From Chitinophagaceae bacterium (GTDB lineage Bacteria > Bacteroidota > Bacteroidia > Chitinophagales > Chitinophagaceae): a stretch of DNA of 5,531 nt. The notes beneath the pieces are model-generated. The model worked only from the letters and a program-made list of their open reading frames with translations, searched no databases and was not told the DNA's origin. The stretch lies in the NCBI GenBank assembly GCA_025455245.1, contig JALOMX010000353.1:1-5531 (forward strand). Reading direction: 5' to 3'. The position numbers and the translations under genes were made by a program. Shown here in pieces: positions 1 through 5,531 of the stretch (the first letter of the stretch is position 1; each line of letters starts with the position of its first letter).

Positions 1-1049
<1,049 letters not shown>

Positions 1050-1074
1050 TTAAAAATTTTTATTTTCAGGATGT

Positions 1075-1082
1075 CAAACGTA
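1075..1082 (-). promoter_or_regulatory. Possible -7 box of the katG promoter
   Basis: On the minus strand the octamer TACGTTTG fits the Bacteroidota -7 consensus TAnnTTTG and lies 28 nt before the katG ATG at 1046, which would leave a short leader of about 20 nt. I could not find a TTG or TTTG -33 element at the usual 17-23 nt spacing; that part is AT-rich. It is therefore a half-promoter only. No binding site of a peroxide regulator could be recognised. Confidence 0.35.
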
Positions 1083-1199
1083 CGACAAAACCACTGATAA
1101 ATTTTATTTATAAATCTTATTGCGATATAGATAATAACTATAAAAAATGTAATTACCAACCAAACACCACAACGATTATTTTTACCAAAACAACTCAGC

Positions 1200-1607
1200 A
1201 TGCATCCTGTTCTCCGAAATGTTCTGGCCGTCATTGGCGGATTGGTTATTGGCAGCATCGTCAATATGGGAATTATTACGCTCAGCGGCACTATAATACC
1301 GCCTCCTGCCGGTGCGGATGTAACCACCACGGAAGGGCTGAAAGCAGCGCTTCCTTTATTTGAACCCAAGCATTTTCTGATGCCGTGGCTTGCACATGCA
1401 CTCGGCACCCTTACAGGGGCTTTCGTTGCCACTAAAATAGGTAATCCCTCAAGGATTTGGTTAGGATTGGTCATCGGCGTTTTCTTTTTAATGGGTGGAA
1501 TTTCCATGGTATTTATGGTTCCCTCTCCTACCTGGTTTACCATAACTGACCTTGCACTGGCATATTTACCGATGGGATACCTGGGAAGCAAACTTGCCGG
1601 TGCATGA
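1200..1607 (+). CDS. Small four-helix inner-membrane protein of unknown function
   Basis: A 135-residue hydrophobic protein that I do not recognise beyond a resemblance to short membrane proteins annotated as hypothetical in Bacteroidota. Four membrane segments can be read at roughly residues 7-30, 59-79, 86-107 and 112-133. The 28-residue loop between the first two carries PPPAGADVTTTEGL. Arg6 and the basic residues Lys79 and Arg85 in the second short loop suggest that both ends face the cytoplasm. Small residues are frequent in the helices (GGLVIGS, GTLTGAF, MGG), as in tightly packed helical bundles. There is no cysteine and no obvious catalytic motif. The ATG at 1200 has no Shine-Dalgarno sequence, which is usual in this phylum. 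The gene is divergent from katG and 75 nt upstream of the DUF2459 gene on the same strand, so the two may be co-transcribed. That the frame is coding is well supported by its composition; function is unknown. Confidence 0.8.
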   Translation: MHPVLRNVLAVIGGLVIGSIVNMGIITLSGTIIPPPAGADVTTTEGLKAALPLFEPKHFLMPWLAHALGTLTGAFVATKIGNPSRIWLGLVIGVFFLMGGISMVFMVPSPTWFTITDLALAYLPMGYLGSKLAGA

Positions 1608-1682
1608 GTTATTACTGAAAGTTGGGTTGGGAGGTAAGCCTGATTGAATTTCCCCCCGGAAAAGGGTTCAAATTTTAAACGA

Positions 1683-2360
1683 ATGCTAAAGAAATTATTG
1701 AAATACGCCGGTCTGACCTTTCTATTCCTTGCCGGTTTTGTGGCAGTGTATTTATTATCTGCATTCTTATTATCAAGGATCGGCATTTCATCCGAAAAAA
1801 CCGAAGGGAAACAAGTTGCCATATATATAAAAACCAATGGCGTACATACCGACATTGTGGTACCGGTTCGCAGCGAATGGATGGATTGGAGCAGACAATT
1901 GAGATTTGACCATACCCTTGCAAAAGATACATCCTTTCGTTTTTTGGGAATGGGCTGGGGTGACAAAGGCTTTTACCTGGAGACGCCTACCTGGGCCGAC
2001 CTGAAAGCCTCTGTAGCCTTTAAAGCTGCCACCGGGCTGAGTACAACAGCTATTCATGCCACGTATTATTACAGGATAGACGAAGATGAAACCTGTAAAA
2101 AAATACTGGTCAGTACAGACCAATACCGCAGATTGATCAATTACATTACCGGCAGTCTTCAAAAAGATCCGGCAGGGAAGGTCATTAACATTAAAACAAA
2201 TGCCAACTACGGCGAAACAGACGCTTTTTACGAAGCAAACGGTTCATACAGCATGTTTCATACCTGCAATACCTGGGCCAACAATGCGCTGAAAGCCTGC
2301 GGGCAAAAAGCCTGCTTCTGGACACCTTTTGACTGGGGTATTTTTTATCACTACAAATAA
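1683..2360 (+). CDS. DUF2459 / TIGR02117 family protein, membrane-anchored
   Basis: A protein of 225 residues if started at the ATG at 1683. An N-terminal hydrophobic stretch (about residues 8-30) after a Lys-rich start (MLKKLLKYAG) is an uncleaved anchor or signal peptide, so the rest probably lies in the periplasm. The domain shows the marks I associate with DUF2459: TNGVHTDIVVP (51-61), GWGDKGFYLETPTW (91-104) and a C-terminal block SMFHTCNTWANNALKACG (190-207) followed by WTPFDWGIFY (213-222). The family is uncharacterised, and its TIGR name refers to occurrence near urease genes; none is seen here. His55 before Cys195 would suit a circularly permuted papain-like fold, but that is my inference. 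A TTG at 1644 would add 13 residues and has GGGAGG 9 nt upstream; I prefer the ATG because the extension (MNFPPEKGSNFKR) does not look like a leader and the ATG gives a classical one. It converges on the tRNA and E1 genes. Confidence 0.88.
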   Translation: MLKKLLKYAGLTFLFLAGFVAVYLLSAFLLSRIGISSEKTEGKQVAIYIKTNGVHTDIVVPVRSEWMDWSRQLRFDHTLAKDTSFRFLGMGWGDKGFYLETPTWADLKASVAFKAATGLSTTAIHATYYYRIDEDETCKKILVSTDQYRRLINYITGSLQKDPAGKVINIKTNANYGETDAFYEANGSYSMFHTCNTWANNALKACGQKACFWTPFDWGIFYHYK

Positions 2361-2394
2361 AATGGGTTTGTTTTATCAGGCGGTTCCGGGAAAC

Positions 2395-2416
2395 AAAAAA
2401 GGCCCCGGTTGGGACC
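2395..2416 (-). terminator. Rho-independent terminator of the tRNA-Met unit
   Basis: Read on the minus strand, GGTCCC-AACC-GGGGCC forms a 6-bp stem (one G-U pair) with a 4-nt loop and is followed directly by six T residues (2400-2395). It starts 5 nt after the tRNA discriminator base. On the plus strand the stem has a C-A mismatch and no T-tract, so it serves the tRNA, and any read-through from the E1 gene, rather than the plus-strand DUF2459 gene. Confidence 0.8.
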
Positions 2417-2421
2417 TCTTG

Positions 2422-2495
2422 TAGCGAGGACGGGAGTTGAACCCGTGACCTCAGGGTTATGAATCCTGCGCTCTAACCATCTGAGCTACCTCGCC
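2422..2495 (-). tRNA. tRNA-Met (anticodon CAT)
   Basis: A complete 74-nt cloverleaf on the minus strand. Acceptor GGCGAGG pairs with CCTCGCT (G1 with U72 as a wobble), with discriminator A73. The D arm GCTC/GAGC, the T arm ACGGG/CCCGT with loop TTCAACT, and a 5-nt variable loop AGGTC are all present. The anticodon loop is TTCATAA, with the CAT anticodon at 2461-2459. The anticodon stem CAGGA/CCCTG has four pairs and an A31-C39 mismatch. The paired first position argues against initiator tRNA. A CAT anticodon can also be tRNA-Ile2 after lysidine modification, but the body resembles Bacteroidota elongator tRNA-Met. CCA is not encoded. It lies between the E1 gene and its own terminator. Confidence 0.93.
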
Positions 2496-2505
2496 AAATG
2501 GGCTG

Positions 2506-2513
2506 CAAAATTA
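2506..2513 (-). promoter_or_regulatory. -7 box of the tRNA-Met promoter
   Basis: TAATTTTG on the minus strand matches the Bacteroidota TAnnTTTG element exactly and ends 10 nt before the first base of the tRNA, the right distance for a transcript with a leader of a few nucleotides. It is the same octamer as in the FAH-family promoter at 5303-5310. No TTTG -33 element is visible at about 19 nt spacing. It lies beyond the expected stop of the E1 gene (2558), which fits that stop being the original end. Confidence 0.5.
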
Positions 2514-4550
2514 GGGGTTCAGGCCATAAAAAGACAGTCCCCGGAAAAAATTATTTCTCAGCCCTCCAATAATGATTTCAAACGGCCCTCCACTTTTTCG
2601 GCATTGGGAAGCATGGCCTTTTCCAACGCAATGTTTATAGGAACTGCCGGCAAATCGAGCGCCCCAAGTACTTCCACAGGGGCATCGAGAAAACGGAAAC
2701 ATGCTTTTTGAATACGCCTTGTCCATCACCAATTCTTCATCAAGGGGGGCCAGGGTGCGCAGGTCAATGATTTCCACCTGCCCGGGCAGTTTTTGAGCAG
2801 CAGCAATGGCCCAATACACCCCCATACCGTAGGTAATGACACAACAGGATTCTCCACTCCTCACCTTGCCGGCATCCGCCTTTTGCACCACCCTCCCTTT
2901 TCCAAGTGGTATTACATAGTCCCTTGATGGTTCGGCTGTTTTAGCCCCTTCCGTACCCGGCACCTTGCTCCAATACAAACCTTTATGCTCAAGCATAATA
3001 ACCGGATTCGGATCAAAAAAAGCGGCTTTCATCAATCCTTTCATATCGGCAGCCGAGGATGGATAAACCACTTTGATTCCTTTTATGCTCAATAAGGTTG
3101 TTTCAATACTGCCGCTATGGTAAGGTCCGCCGCCGCCGTAGGCTCCGCAAGGTATCCGTATCAGGGCACCTACCGGGAACTTACCCATGGTAAGGTAGCA
3201 GCTTTTACTCAGTTCCGACACCAATTGATTGAACCCGGGATAGACATAATCGGCAAATTGTATTTCTACAATGGGTTTGGCCCCCACAGCGCTCATTCCC
3301 GCGGTGCTGCCAATGATATATGCTTCGTGAATAGCTGTATTGAAAACCCTGTGGTCGCCAAACAGATCGCCAAGGGTAGCCGCTTCGCGAAAAACACCCC
3401 CAAGTCTTTTACCTACGTCCTGCCCGTAAAGCAAAGCTTCCGGATGGTCTTCCATCAACTCCCGGATGGCGTACAAAGCCGCATCCACCATGATTATTTT
3501 GGGGGCACCTGCAGGCGATCTTTCACCCTTTTCTTCCTTTACCGGGGTTGGCGCAAATACATGGTGGGCCACCGTCCCCGGCTGAGGTTCAGGTGCAGCC
3601 ATAGCCATTGCAAAAGCTTCTTCCACCTGCTTTTTGGCATCCCTTTCAACCGTATCAAGATGATCCGGTGAAATGCCCGTTTCCAGAAGGCGGGCCCTGA
3701 GACGGTTAACCGGATCCCGAAGGCCTTCCTGTTCAAGTTCATCGGGCTGACGGTAAAACTCTTTACGGACACCGCTTGTATGATGCCCGAGCAAGGGAAC
3801 ATCGGCCTGAACAAGACAGGGCCCTTCTCCATTTCTTACCTTGTGCATAATGGCCGACATGGTTTCGTAGCAGGCTTCAAGGTCGGTACCGTCAATGCGG
3901 GCTGTATGCATACCTTTAAAACCTGCTGCAAAATCTACCGCATCCATGGCCCTTGCTTCCCCTGAAGTAACACTAATGCCCCATTTATTATCCTGAACAA
4001 GGTAAATGATGGGCAGCTTCTTCAGCACGGCTACCTGAAAGGCTTCACTTACCTCCCCTTCGGTCAGGGAAGCATCGCCTAAAGAGCAAAGAACAAGGGG
4101 CAAGGAACCGTCTTCGCCGAGCCTAAGCTTTGGACTATTGATCTGTTGGAGGAATTGCAATCCATGTGCTATTCCGGTAGCGGGAATTACCTGCATGCCT
4201 GTGGCACTGCTTTGGTGTATGATTTGCGGCCTGTCGGTCAGTTTACTGTTGGGGTGGCCGTAATAACTGCGTCCGCCGCTGAAATAATCGTCCGCTTTGG
4301 CAAGCAACTGCTGCATCAGTTCTCCCGGTGTGAAACCGATACCCAACAGCAGGCTTTCATCGCGATAATAAGGACTTACCCAATCGTGGGGCTGCAATAA
4401 AAAACCGGTAGCAAGCTGAACAGCCTGATGCCCGAGGCTTGTAGAGTGAACGTAACGACACACTGTACGGTTGGTATCGTACAGGTATGCCATGTGCCCG
4501 GAATATACCATTAGCCTCCAGGCTTTCAGCATCAGGTTATGATTGATCAT
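2511..4550 (-). CDS. Fused 2-oxoacid dehydrogenase E1 alpha-beta subunit, frameshifted near its C-terminus
   Basis: Thiamine-diphosphate-dependent E1 component of a pyruvate/branched-chain 2-oxoacid dehydrogenase type complex, with alpha and beta subunits in one chain; it decarboxylates a 2-oxoacid and passes the acyl group to lipoyl-E2. The alpha part (about 1-315) has YYRDES (61-66), the ThDP motif beginning GDASLTEGE (158-166) and ending in DNKWGIS (187-193), and the GHHTSG loop (255-260). A Pro/Glu/Lys-rich linker (about 318-350) leads to the beta part, with YGQDVGKRLGG (375-385), the presumed catalytic Glu in NTAIHEAYIIG (Glu409), AYGGGGPYHSGSIE (470-483) and IIDLRTLAPLDEELVMDK (594-611). 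After Lys611 similarity ends abruptly: the frame runs on for 68 unrelated residues to 2511, while the proper C-terminus continues in another frame (see 2558-2716). No E2 or E3 gene is nearby, so the substrate cannot be named. The ATG at 4550 fits homologous N-termini (MxxNLxLKAxRLM). Probably inactive if the sequence is right. Confidence 0.9.
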   Translation of the reverse strand: MINHNLMLKAWRLMVYSGHMAYLYDTNRTVCRYVHSTSLGHQAVQLATGFLLQPHDWVSPYYRDESLLLGIGFTPGELMQQLLAKADDYFSGGRSYYGHPNSKLTDRPQIIHQSSATGMQVIPATGIAHGLQFLQQINSPKLRLGEDGSLPLVLCSLGDASLTEGEVSEAFQVAVLKKLPIIYLVQDNKWGISVTSGEARAMDAVDFAAGFKGMHTARIDGTDLEACYETMSAIMHKVRNGEGPCLVQADVPLLGHHTSGVRKEFYRQPDELEQEGLRDPVNRLRARLLETGISPDHLDTVERDAKKQVEEAFAMAMAAPEPQPGTVAHHVFAPTPVKEEKGERSPAGAPKIIMVDAALYAIRELMEDHPEALLYGQDVGKRLGGVFREAATLGDLFGDHRVFNTAIHEAYIIGSTAGMSAVGAKPIVEIQFADYVYPGFNQLVSELSKSCYLTMGKFPVGALIRIPCGAYGGGGPYHSGSIETTLLSIKGIKVVYPSSAADMKGLMKAAFFDPNPVIMLEHKGLYWSKVPGTEGAKTAEPSRDYVIPLGKGRVVQKADAGKVRSGESCCVITYGMGVYWAIAAAQKLPGQVEIIDLRTLAPLDEELVMDKAYSKSMFPFSRCPCGSTWGARFAGSSYKHCVGKGHASQCRKSGGPFEIIIGGLRNNFFRGLSFYGLNP
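2558..2716 (-). pseudogene. Displaced C-terminal end of the E1 beta part (out of frame with the main ORF)
   Basis: From 2716 the minus strand reads 52 codons starting RIQKACFRFLDAPVEVLG and ending EGRLKSLLEG, then TGA at 2560-2558. This is the usual end of the E1 beta transketolase C-terminal domain, including the PxPxxxxLExxMLPNAEK-type block common in Bacteroidota fusions. It has no start of its own and is one base out of register with the frame that ends at Lys611 (codon 2720-2718). Against human BCKDHB, which I recall from memory, about 25 residues are missing between the two segments, a stretch like VIKTGRLLISHEAPLTGG and a few more. That predicts a loss of about 74 nt at 2716-2720 rather than a single-base slip. 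The undamaged state of this tail means that the event is recent or artefactual. Confidence 0.82.
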
Positions 4551-4561
4551 ATGGTAGCAAC

Positions 4562-4588
4562 AAAAAAGGCCTGTATTAAAAACAGGCC
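4562..4588 (-). terminator. Rho-independent terminator after the FAH-family gene
   Basis: On the minus strand GGCCTGT-TTTTAAT-ACAGGCC gives a perfect 7-bp GC-rich stem with a 7-nt loop, followed by six T residues (4567-4562). It lies 50 nt after the stop codon of the FAH-family gene and only 11 nt before the E1 start codon. There is no T-tract for the plus strand. Confidence 0.88.
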
Positions 4589-4638
4589 GCGAAAATAAGT
4601 GGTTAACCGGATGCCGGAAGCGGATTTAACATCCTTCA

Positions 4639-5250
4639 TCACTCTATCATTACATCGAGCAGCTTTTCACCTTCAAGGTATCCTTCAAGGCGGTCGCTGA
4701 TGACCACCTCGCCAACCCCCGGCGGTGTACCGGTATAAATCAGGTCGCCGATATTCAACGAGAAATACTGAGAAACATCGGCAATGATCACATCGATGCC
4801 GAATAACATGTCGGCGGTATGGCCATCCTGTACCAATTCGCCGTTTTTAAATAATTGGAAATGAAGATTTTTGGGATTACCAAATTTCGATAAGGGAACG
4901 AATTGACCCACCGCCGCAGAACCATCGAATGCTTTGGCTTTTTCCCATGGCAGCGATTTCTTTTTAAGTTTATCCTGTATATCGCGTGCGGTAAAATCGA
5001 TGCCAAGACTTACTTCCTCATAATAAAGCTTTGCCTTACCGGGTGAAATGAACTTACCGTTTTTATTGATTTTCACCACCAATTCGCATTCATAGTGCAA
5101 CTCATTGGTAAAGGCGGGGTAGAAAAGGTTATTTCCCGGAGAGAGTAAAGAATTTTTTGGTTTTAAAAAGATCACAGGTTCATCAGGCACCTGATTTCCC
5201 AATTCTTTGGCATGATCGGCATAATTGCGTCCAACGCAAATGATTTTCAT
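4639..5250 (-). CDS. Fumarylacetoacetate hydrolase (FAH) family protein, acylpyruvase-like
   Basis: A 203-residue single-domain member of the FAH superfamily, close in size and layout to human FAHD1 and bacterial YcgM, which hydrolyse acylpyruvates or decarboxylate oxaloacetate. It starts MKIICVGRNYADHAKELG, typical of the short branch of the family. The metal-binding acidic residues are in HYECEL (Glu54, Glu56) and GIDFTARD (Asp85). The lysine in WEKAKAFDGSAAVG (Lys106) and the TGTPPGVGEV block (173-182) are also at their expected places, so it looks active and depends on a divalent metal, most likely Mg. Cytoplasmic, with no signal peptide. The length is complete for this subfamily. It has its own promoter (5303-5333) and terminator (4562-4588), so it appears to be a single-gene unit between pth and the E1 gene. 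The exact substrate cannot be told from sequence: acylpyruvate hydrolase, oxaloacetate decarboxylase and 2-hydroxyhepta-2,4-diene-1,7-dioate isomerase are all used as labels in this family. Confidence 0.93.
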   Translation of the reverse strand: MKIICVGRNYADHAKELGNQVPDEPVIFLKPKNSLLSPGNNLFYPAFTNELHYECELVVKINKNGKFISPGKAKLYYEEVSLGIDFTARDIQDKLKKKSLPWEKAKAFDGSAAVGQFVPLSKFGNPKNLHFQLFKNGELVQDGHTADMLFGIDVIIADVSQYFSLNIGDLIYTGTPPGVGEVVISDRLEGYLEGEKLLDVMIE

Positions 5251-5302
5251 AAGTATGTTTTAAATTTTGGGGCTGTTCTATGCCGGTTAAGGAAACGGAT
5301 TT

Positions 5303-5333
5303 CAAAATTACATCTTTATCCCGGCCTTTCAAA
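5303..5333 (-). promoter_or_regulatory. Bacteroidota-type promoter of the FAH-family gene
   Basis: On the minus strand TTTG (5333-5330), a 19-nt spacer and TAATTTTG (5310-5303) match the TTTG-N19-TAnnTTTG arrangement of the main Bacteroidota sigma factor. The -7 box ends 52 nt before the ATG at 5250, so the leader would be about 45-50 nt. This is the best promoter in the window. Confidence 0.7.
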
Positions 5334-5346
5334 CCAATCGAAAATA

Positions 5347-5362
5347 TTTGACAATTGTCAAA
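5347..5362. promoter_or_regulatory. Perfect 16-bp palindrome, candidate operator upstream of the FAH-family promoter
   Basis: TTTGACAATTGTCAAA is a perfect inverted repeat with no spacer. It covers the pth stop codon (5360-5358) and ends 13 nt upstream of the -33 element of the FAH-family promoter. The half-site TTTGACAA is the kind of site bound by dimeric helix-turn-helix regulators. It is too AT-rich and lacks a T-tract, so it is not a convincing terminator. No regulator gene is in the window, so the role is inferred only from symmetry and position. Confidence 0.4.
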
Positions 5363-5531
5363 ATTTCAGGTGGTTGAATTGATTCATAGCGGCATCTATT
5401 CCCATAAGAACAAAGGTTTCAATGAGGGCCGCACAAGTTTCGATCTTTTTTGCAACAACCGGTTTTTCTGTCTCGGACCATTTTCCCAGCACAAAATCTA
5501 CCTGACGGCCTTTTGGGAAATCGTTTCCAAT
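5358..5531 (-). CDS. pth: Peptidyl-tRNA hydrolase, C-terminal 57 residues (gene runs off the right edge)
   Basis: Pth releases tRNA from peptidyl-tRNAs that fall off the ribosome and is essential in most bacteria. Only the last 57 of about 185-190 residues are in the window, and the frame is open to the final base. The segment begins IGNDFPKGRQVDFVLGKW, the well-conserved Pth stretch that leads into the C-terminal helices (compare GIG-x-P-x-G-x-VxxYVLGxF in other bacteria), and continues with the amphipathic helix KKIETCAALIETFVLMGIDAAMN before ending NHLKF. The catalytic His and Asn lie upstream and cannot be checked. It is on the same strand as the FAH-family gene, 107 nt upstream of it. 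I see no clear terminator after it, so some read-through into the FAH-family gene is possible. Confidence 0.92.
   Translation of the reverse strand: MGNDFPKGRQVDFVLGKWSETEKPVVAKKIETCAALIETFVLMGIDAAMNQFNHLKF

Noticed and set aside
1115..1150. TTGCGA followed by TATAAA as a promoter for the gene at 1200
   Set aside because: This would be a Proteobacteria-type promoter, the spacing is not right, and the region is so AT-rich that such matches are expected by chance.
2401..2416. The hairpin as a terminator for the plus-strand DUF2459 gene
   Set aside because: On the plus strand it has a C-A mismatch and no T-tract; both features are good only on the minus strand.
2744..2749. Run of six G on the plus strand (six C in the E1 coding strand) as a slippage site causing the E1 frameshift
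   Set aside because: The protein stays in the correct frame past the run (LAPLDEELVMDK); the break is about 25 nt further on, and residues are missing as well.
3117..3671. Open frame of 184 codons on the plus strand inside the E1 gene
   Set aside because: It lies opposite well-conserved E1 alpha-beta coding sequence; it is a shadow frame.
5347..5362. The palindrome as the pth terminator
   Set aside because: The stem is AT-rich, has no room for a loop without opening the centre, overlaps the stop codon and is not followed by a run of T on the minus strand.

Overview
The window looks like an ordinary chromosomal stretch from a member of the Bacteroidota, probably near the Chitinophagaceae/Sphingobacteriia. 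The evidence is promoter elements of the Bacteroidota type (TAnnTTTG, once with TTTG 19 nt upstream), no Shine-Dalgarno sequence at most starts, an E1 alpha/beta fusion of the kind common in that phylum, and Pth and KatG sequences of matching flavour. The taxon is inferred from these signs, not from a search.

Layout, left to right. Positions 1-1046, minus strand: the N-terminal half of katG (catalase-peroxidase), cut by the window edge. Positions 1047-1199: a short divergent intergenic region. Positions 1200-2360, plus strand: two genes 75 nt apart, a four-helix membrane protein of unknown function and a membrane-anchored DUF2459/TIGR02117 protein. Positions 2395-2513, minus strand: a tRNA-Met(CAT) unit with its own -7 box and a hairpin/T-tract terminator. 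Positions 2511-4550, minus strand: a fused 2-oxoacid dehydrogenase E1 alpha-beta gene whose C-terminal end is frameshifted. Positions 4562-5333, minus strand: a fumarylacetoacetate hydrolase (FAH) family gene with a recognisable promoter and terminator. Positions 5358-5531, minus strand: the last 57 codons of pth (peptidyl-tRNA hydrolase), cut by the window edge. No gene-free stretch is longer than about 155 nt.

The genes do not form one pathway. KatG is peroxide defence, Pth and the tRNA belong to translation, and the E1 and FAH-family enzymes both act on 2-oxoacid-type compounds, but a strong terminator lies between those two. The most notable point is the E1 gene. Its first 611 residues read normally, then an apparent loss of about 74 nt (roughly 25 codons less one base) puts the intact last 52 codons into another frame. 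This is either a young pseudogene or a sequence/assembly error. Regulatory points worth checking are a perfect 16-bp palindrome on the pth stop codon just upstream of the FAH-family promoter, and a terminator that ends 11 nt before the E1 start codon. I found no convincing new defence, mobile or biosynthetic system here.
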